This document shows, one piece after another, positions 8,055 through 15,409 of a DNA stretch of 20,469 nt; positions within the stretch are counted from its first letter, which is position 1, and each line of letters opens with the position of its first letter. The position numbers and the translations under genes were made by a program. The stretch lies in NCBI GenBank assembly GCA_002314795.1, contig DCHI01000059.1, positions 561-21,029 on the forward strand, given 5' to 3'. The notes beneath the pieces are model-generated. The model saw only the letters and a list, made by a program, of their open reading frames with translations, did not search any database and was not told where the DNA came from. Origin of the DNA: Bacteroidales bacterium UBA1756. Its GTDB lineage: Bacteria; Bacteroidota; Bacteroidia; Bacteroidales; WCHB1-69.

Positions 8055-8528
8055 ATGAAAAAACTTGGTATTTCAATCATTATGATTAGCATACTGTGTG
8101 CCTTTACAATGAATATTGGCTTCGCACAGTCATACGAAACTTCCACCACCGATGCGCAAACAGGGGAGGTGACATTTGAAAAATACAACTCAAAGCAAGA
8201 GGTAGTTGGTAAAACCAAGCTCCGCCTTCCCGAATATAGTGGCGGCTTGGATTCCCTATACATCTTTATGGACGAGAATCTGAAATATCCGGAAGCATTG
8301 AAATCCATCAAGGCCGAAGGAACCACGCTCGTCCAGTTTATGGTAGAAACGGACGGCTCCCTGTCGGAAATTGCCATCATCCGTTCATCCGGTTATCCGG
8401 AAATGGACGATGAAGCGTTGCGCGTCGTCAAGTTGTTCCCCAACTGGAAGCCCGCCACTAAGGACGGTGCCGTTTTCGCTATGAAAACGCAACTCCCCGT
8501 TAAATTCACCTACGAAGAAGAAAAATAA
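8055..8528 (+). CDS. Secreted TonB C-terminal-domain protein
   Basis: The 157-residue protein has a signal peptide (about residues 1-24, ending GFA before QSYE), a short linker, and a TonB C-terminal domain over about residues 60-155. Hallmarks of that domain are YPEALKS, GTTLVQFMVETDGSLSEI and the closing LPVKFTY. TonB C-domains usually contact outer-membrane transporters, but true TonB has an uncleaved N-terminal anchor and a proline-rich spacer, and both are absent here. The protein is therefore predicted to be free in the periplasm, and its role is unknown. The frame can be extended to a TTG at 8025, but that codon falls inside the promoter box, so the ATG at 8055 is chosen. The next gene starts 57 bases downstream; a small hairpin in the gap lacks a T run. 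Confidence 0.8.
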   Translation: MKKLGISIIMISILCAFTMNIGFAQSYETSTTDAQTGEVTFEKYNSKQEVVGKTKLRLPEYSGGLDSLYIFMDENLKYPEALKSIKAEGTTLVQFMVETDGSLSEIAIIRSSGYPEMDDEALRVVKLFPNWKPATKDGAVFAMKTQLPVKFTYEEEK

Positions 8529-8585
8529 TTAAGAAAACGAGGACTTTCCTCATATATCAAAAGTTAGAATTTTAAAGTTGAGAAG

Positions 8586-8912
8586 ATGGAAAATTTAGAA
8601 AAAAATGAAGTTTTATCAAGATCGGTAAGAGCAGGTAAGAGAACTTACTTTTTTGATGTTAAGGCAACGAAAGGTGATGAAAAATATCTGACTATCACGG
8701 AAAGCAAACGCAAGTTCAATGCCGATAACGGAACTTTTTTTTACGAGAAACACAAATTGTTTTTATATAAGGAAGACTTCGACAAATTCAAAAACGCTCT
8801 GGGTGCTATGCTGAACTTCATCGAAACCGGTGAAATGCCCGCCGACGAATTGTTCGCTGTCCCGGAAAGAAACTACAACGACGACATCAACTTTGAAGAT
8901 TTAGACGCCTAA
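8586..8912 (+). CDS. PUR-family (DUF3276) nucleic-acid-binding protein
   Basis: This 108-residue cytoplasmic protein resembles the DUF3276/PUR-alpha-like family, common in Bacteroidota and related to the Borrelia DNA/RNA-binding protein BpuR. The PUR fold is suggested by the strand pattern RSVRAGKRTYFFDVKATKGDEKYLTITESKRKF (about residues 12-45, with alternating basic and aromatic residues), then FFYEKHKLFLYKEDFDKFKNAL. The last 25 residues form an acidic tail (DDINFEDLDA at the end). The TAA stop overlaps the parA ATG by one base (TAATG), which implies translational coupling with parA. PUR proteins bind single-stranded nucleic acids as dimers; a function in segregation or in autoregulation of this operon is inference from position only. 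Confidence 0.78.
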   Translation: MENLEKNEVLSRSVRAGKRTYFFDVKATKGDEKYLTITESKRKFNADNGTFFYEKHKLFLYKEDFDKFKNALGAMLNFIETGEMPADELFAVPERNYNDDINFEDLDA

Positions 8913-9679
8913 TGGGAAAGATTATCGCCGTCGTCAATCAAAAAGGCGGAGTGGGGAAAACCACCTCCGCCGTTAATTTGGCTGCCTCGCTCGCCGTCCT
9001 TGAACACAAAACCCTGCTCATCGACGCCGACCCGCAGGCCAACGCTACTTCTGCCGTCGGTATCGACCCCAACGAAATCACTACCAGCATCTACGACTGT
9101 ATGATTGGGAACCGCACTGTCAATGAGACAATTATGGAAACGGAAATCCCTAATCTGCACCTGCTGCCCGCAAATATCAACCTCGTGGGCGCTGAAGTGG
9201 AAATGATTGACGTTGATAGACGCGAATACCGAATGAAGGACGTCCTTACCGAAATCAAAAAGGATTATGCCTTCGTCATCATCGACTGCGCACCGTCACT
9301 CGGTCTGCTTACCGTTAACTCCTTAGTGGCCTCCGACTCGGTCATCATTCCCGTTCAATGTGAATATTTTGCATTGGAAGGCCTTGGCAAGTTGCTGAAT
9401 ACCATTCGTTTGATTCAAAACGGAATGAATCCTGAGCTGACGATTGAAGGAATCCTCCTTACGATGTACGACTCCCGTCTGAAATTGGCCAACGCGGTTG
9501 TAGAAGACGTTCAGCAGCATTGTCGCGGAATTGTTTTCCAAACCATCATCGCTCGTAACATCCGTCTCAGCGAAGCGCCCAGCCACGGTAAGCCTTGCAT
9601 CACGTACGACATTCAGTCGAGAGGTACGGTCAACTATCTGAATCTTGCAAAGGAAATTCTTAGCAAAAACGGACTCTAA
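8912..9679 (+). CDS. parA: Chromosome partitioning ATPase ParA (Soj)
   Basis: This 255-residue ATPase drives separation of ParB-parS complexes over the nucleoid. The deviant Walker A motif KGGVGKTT is at residues 11-18, with the signature lysine K11. DADPQANAT is at 38-46 and the Walker B region VIIDCAPSLG at 122-131 (D125). The short length and the lack of an N-terminal helix-turn-helix place it with chromosomal ParA/Soj, not with the large plasmid type that represses its own operon. The start overlaps the stop of the PUR gene and parB follows after 14 bases, so the three form one transcription unit. Confidence 0.96.
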   Translation: MGKIIAVVNQKGGVGKTTSAVNLAASLAVLEHKTLLIDADPQANATSAVGIDPNEITTSIYDCMIGNRTVNETIMETEIPNLHLLPANINLVGAEVEMIDVDRREYRMKDVLTEIKKDYAFVIIDCAPSLGLLTVNSLVASDSVIIPVQCEYFALEGLGKLLNTIRLIQNGMNPELTIEGILLTMYDSRLKLANAVVEDVQQHCRGIVFQTIIARNIRLSEAPSHGKPCITYDIQSRGTVNYLNLAKEILSKNGL

Positions 9680-9693
9680 TCCTATAAAACGCT

Positions 9694-10581
9694 ATGACAA
9701 AGAAATTAAACACTGGCTTGGGCAAAGGCCTCGGTGCCTTGCTCGGCGAAGGTGAGTACTCTGTGCTCGCCCCTAATTCCAGCGCCCGCGTCAAAGCGGA
9801 CTCCAATACGACTATTCGGATTGATTCCATCGACGTAAATCCGGGACAGCCCCGTACAGATTTCGATCAGGAGGCGCTCGAGGAACTGGCTCAGTCCATC
9901 AAGACCTACGGCCTCATTCAGCCCATCACCGTTCGCCCTATCGAGAAAGGCCGCTACCAACTCATTTCTGGAGAACGCCGCTTGCGTGCCTCCAAATTGG
10001 CTGGACTGACCGAAATTCCTGCGTACGTACGCTCCGTCGATGAAGTACAGTCCATACAAATGGCTTTGGTCGAAAACATTCAGCGTGAGGATCTTAACGC
10101 CATTGAAATCGCAGTTTCCTACCAACGTCTTTTAGACGAGTGTTCCTTGAGTCAAGACGAACTTAGCGAAAAAGTTGGCAAGGGAAAAACTACCATCGTT
10201 AACTATCTGCGTTTGTTGAAGTTGTCGAAAGAGGTGCAAATCGCCGTCCGCGACAACAAGGTTTCTATGGGACACGCCCGTTCTATCGTCGGTTTTGAAG
10301 ACTTCAACGTCCAAAACCAAATGTTGGAAGAGGTGTTGCAAAAAAACTTGTCGGTTCGTGAAACGGAGGCACTTGCAAAACGGCTTTCACAGACTGTTAA
10401 GCCAAAACGAAAAATCACCGTACGGCTTTCCGACCAGGTTCAAAGTTTTAAAGACGGATTCTCTGCCAAATTGGGATCCAAAGTCTCCATTGTAAAAGAT
10501 GCAAAAGGCATCGGAAAAATTACAATTCCTTTCAAATCTGACGACGAATTGTCAAAAATCATCAAAATTCTTTCAAAATAA
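9694..10581 (+). CDS. parB: Chromosome partitioning CTPase/DNA-binding protein ParB (Spo0J)
   Basis: The 295-residue protein loads at parS sites and spreads as a CTP-dependent clamp. An N-terminal GLGKGLGALLG (residues 8-18) is the usual ParA-stimulating peptide. The ParB/Srx domain follows, with GERRLRA at 93-99 (CTP-binding motif) and ENIQRED at 127-133. A helix-turn-helix lies at about 151-176 (LSQDELSEKVGKGKTTIVNYL). A C-terminal dimerisation segment is at about 238-295. I saw no sequence close to the canonical parS 16-mer in this window. The stop codon is within the terminator hairpin that follows. Confidence 0.96.
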   Translation: MTKKLNTGLGKGLGALLGEGEYSVLAPNSSARVKADSNTTIRIDSIDVNPGQPRTDFDQEALEELAQSIKTYGLIQPITVRPIEKGRYQLISGERRLRASKLAGLTEIPAYVRSVDEVQSIQMALVENIQREDLNAIEIAVSYQRLLDECSLSQDELSEKVGKGKTTIVNYLRLLKLSKEVQIAVRDNKVSMGHARSIVGFEDFNVQNQMLEEVLQKNLSVRETEALAKRLSQTVKPKRKITVRLSDQVQSFKDGFSAKLGSKVSIVKDAKGIGKITIPFKSDDELSKIIKILSK

Positions 10582-10606
10582 AAGCCCTATATCACGGGCT
10601 TTTTTC
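10580..10606 (+). terminator. Terminator after parB
   Basis: AAAAGCCC pairs with GGGCTTTT around the 8-base loop TATATCAC, with further T's after the stem. The hairpin overlaps the parB stop codon and ends 9-12 bases before the next start codon, so the DUF5683 gene depends on partial read-through or on a promoter within the parB end. Confidence 0.8.
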
Positions 10607-10614
10607 TAATCAAT

Positions 10615-11289
10615 ATGAAATTTTGCAAGTTGTTACTTTGTCTCCTTTTCGTGACCGCCTCCATAGGGCAGTTCGCTTCGGCACAAAGTGACTCCGTGCA
10701 AATCAAGGAGAAAGACGATGTTTCCATCTCTCCCGAGAAGAAGAAAAACACAAAAAAGAACGAGGTTTTTATTACTGGAAGTATTAGCGATTCAGTCACG
10801 ACAGTTCATACTACCGATTCCATACTCCGCAAAAAGCACAGTCCGGGCCTGGCAGTAGGACTTTCGGCTGTAATCCCTGGTGCTGGGCAGATTTATAATA
10901 AAAAATGGTGGAAAGTTCCCATCATTTATGCCGGTTTAGGCACCTCCATCTATTTGACGTGTCGTTTTGCAAAAAAAATGAACACCTACAAATACGAATA
11001 TCGTTACCGGATGGACGGCACTTTAGATAAGTTAGACCCAGCCCTTAGCGGAAAAAGTGACGAGAACATTCTTTCGTTAAAAAAACAATACCAGCGCTAT
11101 ATGGAGATTTCCATTGCCGCAACAGGTATCATTTACGTTTTGAACTTGATTGATGCTGTCGTGGACGCGCATCTGTTTTATTTCGACATATCCGACGATT
11201 TGTCATTGAAATTGTCCCCCTACGTGCAACCCACACCGTTTGAACATATCGGTGGGGGAGGGATAGCAATGACATTCAATTTGAAATAG
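10615..11289 (+). CDS. DUF5683 family membrane or envelope protein
   Basis: This 224-residue protein begins with a signal peptide (MKFCKLLLCLLFVTASIGQ, cleavage likely before Q24 in FASAQSD). A lysine-rich linker follows (about residues 40-75). The domain resembles DUF5683, which in Bacteroidota is often encoded after parAB. It contains the glycine-rich PGLAVGLSAVIPGAGQIYNK (about 76-95), a hydrophobic segment (about 101-116, IIYAGLGTSIYL) and another near 160-178 (ISIAATGIIYVLNLIDAVVDA). The AVIPGAGQIYN motif is shared with small membrane proteins of the TM2/P-loop-like kind. The function is unknown. It ends 8 bases from the convergent thioesterase gene. Confidence 0.75.
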   Translation: MKFCKLLLCLLFVTASIGQFASAQSDSVQIKEKDDVSISPEKKKNTKKNEVFITGSISDSVTTVHTTDSILRKKHSPGLAVGLSAVIPGAGQIYNKKWWKVPIIYAGLGTSIYLTCRFAKKMNTYKYEYRYRMDGTLDKLDPALSGKSDENILSLKKQYQRYMEISIAATGIIYVLNLIDAVVDAHLFYFDISDDLSLKLSPYVQPTPFEHIGGGGIAMTFNLK

Positions 11290-11297
11290 TCAGTGTT

Positions 11298-12041
11298 TTA
11301 TTCCCACACTGCCTTTATTTTGCAAAGTTCCTCGTCCTGTCGAACGATGGAAACGATTTCTGCATTGCAACTTTCCTGATGAGAAAAGATGGTATAGGAA
11401 TCTCCAAAACGTGCTTGTTGTGTGTAGTTTATAACAATTTGTTTGAGTGAATGTTTATGTAAGAAATCAATCGGGAGACTGTCAATGTACCATTTCACGT
11501 AATTGGCATTATTGACGTGGCAGTTAGTATCAATGTCAGAGAACAGCACATCACGAGTGATGACGGTTTGCGAACTTTTCCAGTCAGTATTGCCGATTTT
11601 CAGATTGAGATGAAAATCGTCGTCGTTGGCTTTGTAAGTAGATTTTTGGCAGTCAGCAACTTGTTCAATAGTTTGTGGCTTAAAGGTCTGATTATCTAAA
11701 ATAATCCAAACGGATTGAGCTTGTACGATGATACACCCTTGGGAATCAATAACTTCAAAACTACGAGGTTGCATAATTCGTTGAGGCGGATTTGCCCACG
11801 TGCGTATGGTAATGGTCTCGTTTTTTCGAGGAAGTCGATGGATTTGGAGTCCCATTCTGTAGATAGCCCAAAAACATCCCTTTTTATGCAAATCGTTCCA
11901 TCCGATACCAAGACTATCTACGTGTTTTTCAGCAGTTTGCTGAAAACAGCCAAGTAGATAAGGGACGGAAACTTCAAAGAATTGCGTGATATGATGTGAT
12001 TGAATATCAAATTGTTGAGAATAGACAGCGGTTGACATCAT
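11298..12041 (-). CDS. Acyl-ACP thioesterase
   Basis: The 247-residue cytoplasmic protein has two hotdog halves and resembles the FatA/FatB-type acyl-ACP thioesterases found in bacteria. These enzymes release free fatty acids from acyl carrier protein. The catalytic block is D171-T-N173-C-H175-VNN in the second half (FSDIDTNCHVNNANYVKWY), matching the D-N-H pattern of plant FatA. The first half has the substrate-side segment GIGWNDLHKKGCFWAIYRM (about 45-63). Two ATG codons in a row open the frame at 12041; either may be used. It is transcribed divergently from hflX, with closely spaced promoter boxes. Chain-length preference cannot be read from the sequence. Confidence 0.87.
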   Translation of the reverse strand: MMSTAVYSQQFDIQSHHITQFFEVSVPYLLGCFQQTAEKHVDSLGIGWNDLHKKGCFWAIYRMGLQIHRLPRKNETITIRTWANPPQRIMQPRSFEVIDSQGCIIVQAQSVWIILDNQTFKPQTIEQVADCQKSTYKANDDDFHLNLKIGNTDWKSSQTVITRDVLFSDIDTNCHVNNANYVKWYIDSLPIDFLHKHSLKQIVINYTQQARFGDSYTIFSHQESCNAEIVSIVRQDEELCKIKAVWE

Positions 12042-12059
12042 TTTTGAAAATTAGAGCTG

Positions 12060-12091
12060 CAAAGTTAGGAATAAAAATCTTAATTTTGCAA
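12060..12091 (-). promoter_or_regulatory. Promoter of the acyl-ACP thioesterase gene
   Basis: On the minus strand TAACTTTG (12060-12067) matches TAnnTTTG, with a TTG 21 bases upstream (12089-12091). It would give a very short leader before the ATG at 12041. Its -33 side overlaps the hflX promoter box at 12081-12088. Confidence 0.5.
12081..12088 (+). promoter_or_regulatory. -7 promoter box of hflX
   Basis: TAATTTTG matches TAnnTTTG and is followed by CA, 27 bases before the ATG at 12116. This is the same spacing as for the TonB-C gene. No clear TTG lies at the -33 distance. Confidence 0.5.
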
Positions 12092-12115
12092 CTTGATTTT
12101 GCTGAAAAGATAATA

Positions 12116-13312
12116 ATGAAAAACGACACACAAACGCCTGATTTACACGAAGAAAGAGCCGTTCTTGTAGCTGTTGCCACACCCGCTTGTGGCATCGAAC
12201 GTGTAACAGAATATTTGGATGAACTTGCATTTTTGTTGGAAACGGCTGGCGGCATTACTGTCAAGAAATTCGTTCAAAATCTGACGTACAGAGATCCGAA
12301 GACCTATCTGGGAAGTGGAAAGTTGGAAGAAGTGGCCGTTTTTATCAAAGAAAACGACATTGAATTAGCTGTTTTTGACGATGAACTTTCGCCCTCACAA
12401 ATCCGCAACATAGAATCTATTCTTCATTGCAAAATACTGGACCGCACCCATTTGATTTTGGATATTTTTTCAAAAAGAGCACAGACAGCACATTCCAAAG
12501 TTCAAGTGGAACTTGCTCAATATCAATATCTTTTGCCAAGATTAACTGGTATGTGGAGTCACTTGCAGAAACAACGTGGCGGTATCGGAATGCGTGGCCC
12601 GGGTGAAAAGGAAATTGAAACCGACCGCCGCATCATTCGAGACCGTATTTCCTTACTAAAGAAAAAGTTAGTAGAAATTGACCGACAGAAACTTACGCAA
12701 CGAAGCAATCGAGAGCAATATGTGCGTGTTGCGTTAGTTGGTTACACCAACGTGGGTAAATCTACGCTGATGAACTTGATTAGCAAATCCAACGTGTTTG
12801 CTGAGAATAAGTTATTTGCCACCCTCGACACTACCGTCCGAAAGGTCGTGATTGAAAACCTTCCATTCCTTCTTTCCGATACCGTCGGTTTTATCCGCAA
12901 GCTGCCCCACAGCTTGGTAGAATCCTTCAAATCTACGTTGGACGAGATTCGGGAGACAGACCTCATTCTTCACGTAGTTGACATTAGTCATCCGGACTTT
13001 GAAGAACAGATTTCCATCGTGAACCAGACGTTGCAGGAAATCGGTGCCGGAAACAAGCCAGTCATCACCATTTTCAACAAGATTGACAATTACAAATGGG
13101 TGGAAAAGGATCCGGATGACCTTACTCCCAAAAAGAAGGAAAACATTACGTTAGAGGAACTTAAACAGACGTGGATGGCAAAAATGAACCACCGGACGCT
13201 TTTCATTTCTGCCAAAACAAAAGAAAATATGGAGGAAATGAAATCGGTTCTTTATGAAGAAATCAAGAAACTCCATATTCAGATTTATCCATACAATAAC
13301 TTCCTGTACTAA
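12116..13312 (+). CDS. hflX: Ribosome-associated GTPase HflX
   Basis: The 398-residue GTPase binds the 50S subunit and splits or rescues stalled ribosomes. The N-terminal HflX domain (about residues 15-140) is followed by the glycine-rich signature GGIGMRGPGEKEIETDRR (155-172) and a coiled segment (173-197). The G domain has G1 GYTNVGKST (209-217), G3 DTVGF (255-259), G4 NKID (321-324) and G5 SAK (365-367). The open frame extends 40 codons upstream, but that part runs through the divergent promoter region and matches nothing conserved, so the ATG at 12116 is chosen. It is the first gene of a probable operon with pdxA, which starts 46 bases downstream. Confidence 0.95.
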   Translation: MKNDTQTPDLHEERAVLVAVATPACGIERVTEYLDELAFLLETAGGITVKKFVQNLTYRDPKTYLGSGKLEEVAVFIKENDIELAVFDDELSPSQIRNIESILHCKILDRTHLILDIFSKRAQTAHSKVQVELAQYQYLLPRLTGMWSHLQKQRGGIGMRGPGEKEIETDRRIIRDRISLLKKKLVEIDRQKLTQRSNREQYVRVALVGYTNVGKSTLMNLISKSNVFAENKLFATLDTTVRKVVIENLPFLLSDTVGFIRKLPHSLVESFKSTLDEIRETDLILHVVDISHPDFEEQISIVNQTLQEIGAGNKPVITIFNKIDNYKWVEKDPDDLTPKKKENITLEELKQTWMAKMNHRTLFISAKTKENMEEMKSVLYEEIKKLHIQIYPYNNFLY

Positions 13313-13358
13313 AAGGAAATACATTTTTTTTGATAGAAATAAGAAAACAGATATAGCT

Positions 13359-14390
13359 ATGAACGAAGCATTATTCAAAATAGGAATCACCCACGGTGAC
13401 TTGAACGGAGTCGGGTACGAAGTCATTATGAAAGCATTGAATGACAATAAGATGTTGGAACTTTGCACCCCCGTCGTATATGGAATTGCCAAAGTCGCCT
13501 CCTTTTATAAAAACCAAATGGACTTGCAGGATTTTTCTATGCAGGTCATCAAGGGGCTCGACCAACTCAATTTGCGTAAAAGCAATCTCATCAACATTAC
13601 CGACCAGGAAGTTGCCGTAGAACCCGGTAATACGACACAAATTGCCGGAAAAATGGCAGAACTTGCATTAAATGCTGCTTGCAAGGATTTAAAAGAACGA
13701 AAAATTGATGCCATCGTCACTGCGCCCATCAATAAAGCGAACATTCAGTCAAATACGTTCAAATTCAATGGCCATACGGAGTACTTTGCTCATCAGTTTT
13801 CTTCTTCGAATTCTATGATGATGATGGTGACGGAAGGTTGCCGTATCGGATTTGTCACGAACCATCTTCCCGTTTCAGACGCGGCAAAAGCCATCACAAA
13901 GGAACTTATCGTTAAGAAAATCAAGATGTTGCAACAAACCTTGCGCGTTGACTTCGGCTGTTCCAATCCAAAGATTGCCGTTCTCTCGCTAAACCCGCAC
14001 GCCGGTGACAACGGACTGATTGGGAAAGAAGAAAGTGATGTGATTAAACCGGCTATCAACCAAGCATTTGATGAAAAAATCAACGCGTTTGGGCCATTTC
14101 CGGCAGACGGATTCTTCGGAAGCGGAAATTACAGAAAGTTTGACGCAGTTCTGGCTATGTACCACGATCAGGGAATGCTCCCGTTCAAGATTCTTTCCAA
14201 CGGCGAAGGCGTTAACTTCACCGCCGGTTTGCCCATCGTACGGACTTCTCCCGCCCACGGAACGGCTTACGATATCGCCGGCAAAGGCCAAGCGGATTCT
14301 CAGTCAATGCGGAATGCCATCTATCTTGCTATCGACATTCTTCGCAATCGTCAGGAGTATGCCGAATTTTCCAAGAAATCCAACAAGTAG
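13359..14390 (+). CDS. pdxA: 4-hydroxythreonine-4-phosphate dehydrogenase
   Basis: The 343-residue NAD-dependent enzyme acts in the DXP-dependent route to pyridoxal phosphate. It oxidises 4-phosphohydroxy-L-threonine to 3-amino-1-hydroxyacetone phosphate together with PdxJ. Motifs are GITHGDLNGVGYEV (residues 9-22), GHTEYF (138-143), and three metal-binding histidines, H169 (TNHLP), H214 (NPHAG) and H269 (YHDQG), spaced as in E. coli PdxA. The closing NFTAGLPIVRTSPAHGTAYD (286-305) is also conserved. The frame can be read from further upstream at 13254, inside hflX, but the ATG at 13359 gives the family's normal N-terminus. The next gene starts 29 bases downstream. Confidence 0.95.
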   Translation: MNEALFKIGITHGDLNGVGYEVIMKALNDNKMLELCTPVVYGIAKVASFYKNQMDLQDFSMQVIKGLDQLNLRKSNLINITDQEVAVEPGNTTQIAGKMAELALNAACKDLKERKIDAIVTAPINKANIQSNTFKFNGHTEYFAHQFSSSNSMMMMVTEGCRIGFVTNHLPVSDAAKAITKELIVKKIKMLQQTLRVDFGCSNPKIAVLSLNPHAGDNGLIGKEESDVIKPAINQAFDEKINAFGPFPADGFFGSGNYRKFDAVLAMYHDQGMLPFKILSNGEGVNFTAGLPIVRTSPAHGTAYDIAGKGQADSQSMRNAIYLAIDILRNRQEYAEFSKKSNK

Positions 14391-14419
14391 TAAAATCCAA
14401 TTATTTGGTTATCAATAAA

Positions 14420-15409
14420 ATGAAGAATAAATTATCTTTGTGCACAGTCCTTTTCTGTGCTTTTGTTGCTACCTTTACCTCTTGCAACAAAAAGCAGGAT
14501 GGAGGTGCTGAAACGGGACAAGAAACCGTTGTTATGCCGTCGTTTGATGCGGATTCCGCTTTCAACTTTGTAAAAGCGCAAACCGATTTCGGACCGCGGG
14601 TTCCCAATTCAGAGGCACACGAAAAATGCGCCACCTTTTTATACGAAACGCTTTCCCGTTATTGTGATACGGTTGTCCTACAGCATTTTGACTCAAAGTC
14701 TTACGATGGGAAAACACTGCACGGGACGAACATTATCGGGTCCTTTTCTCCTGAAAAATCGCGTCGCGTCGTTTTATCGTCGCACTGGGATTCGCGTCAC
14801 GTGGCTGACCACGACGCCGATGTCAATAACCACACCCGGCCCATTGACGGTGCCAATGACGGCGCGAGCGGGGTAGGGGTACTGTTGGAACTCGCCCGCC
14901 AGTTGTCAATGAAAAATCCTGAAATCGGTGTGGATATCGTGCTGTTTGACTTGGAAGACTACGGAACTCCGGAAGGCATTGACGCACCCGAAGGCGAATG
15001 GTGGGGACTTGGTTCACAGTACTGGGCACAAAACCCTCACAGAGAAAATTTTACGGCGGAATACGGAATCCTTTTGGATATGGTCGGAGCTTCGGACGCC
15101 CGATTCCGTTACGAGTATTTTTCTGCCTATTATGCACAAGACATTTTGTCAAAGGTTTGGGGCGCCGCTTCGCAATTGGGGTTCGGGCATTACTTCGTGT
15201 CTGAAAAATCGAATCCCATCACCGATGACCACTACTACGTTAATACATTGGGCCGGGTGCGTATGATTGACATCATCCATCAGGACGATTATACCGGCAC
15301 CGGTTTTCCTGCCACCTGGCACACGCTCAATGACAACATTGAACACATTGACAAAAACACGCTTTCCGTTGTCGGAAAGACCTTATCTCACGTTATTTAT
15401 TCAGAATAA
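14420..15409 (+). CDS. Glutaminyl-peptide cyclotransferase, M28 type, lipoprotein
   Basis: This 329-residue protein has a lipoprotein-type signal (residues 1-21, TFTSC with C22), then an M28-fold domain. It closely resembles the bacterial glutaminyl cyclase of Porphyromonas gingivalis as I recall it, and would convert N-terminal Gln of exported proteins to pyroglutamate. Landmarks by analogy with human QC: H122 in HWDSRH, zinc ligand D147 (GANDGASG), general base E179 with the ligand D180 (DLEDYG), D270 (TDDH) and the W300-H301 pair (WHT). A true aminopeptidase of family M28 is the alternative. The TTG at 14405 in frame is a worse start than the ATG at 14420. The stop overlaps the lysC ATG by one base, suggesting coupling. 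Confidence 0.85.
   Translation: MKNKLSLCTVLFCAFVATFTSCNKKQDGGAETGQETVVMPSFDADSAFNFVKAQTDFGPRVPNSEAHEKCATFLYETLSRYCDTVVLQHFDSKSYDGKTLHGTNIIGSFSPEKSRRVVLSSHWDSRHVADHDADVNNHTRPIDGANDGASGVGVLLELARQLSMKNPEIGVDIVLFDLEDYGTPEGIDAPEGEWWGLGSQYWAQNPHRENFTAEYGILLDMVGASDARFRYEYFSAYYAQDILSKVWGAASQLGFGHYFVSEKSNPITDDHYYVNTLGRVRMIDIIHQDDYTGTGFPATWHTLNDNIEHIDKNTLSVVGKTLSHVIYSE

Noticed and set aside
8539..8551. Small hairpin (GAGGA/TCCTC) after the TonB-C gene
   Set aside because: The stem is only 5 bp and no T run follows on either strand, so I do not call a terminator.
8912..10581. Search for a canonical parS site around parAB
   Set aside because: I looked for the TGTTTCACGTGAAACA-type 16-mer by eye; only short CACGTG cores without matching flanks were seen, near 11796 and 14800.
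11996..12115. A 40-codon upstream extension of hflX
   Set aside because: It covers the divergent promoter boxes and overlaps the thioesterase start; HflX homologues begin near the ATG at 12116.
13254..13358. Upstream extension of pdxA into the end of hflX
   Set aside because: PdxA proteins begin just before the GITHGD motif; the extension is hflX sequence in another frame.
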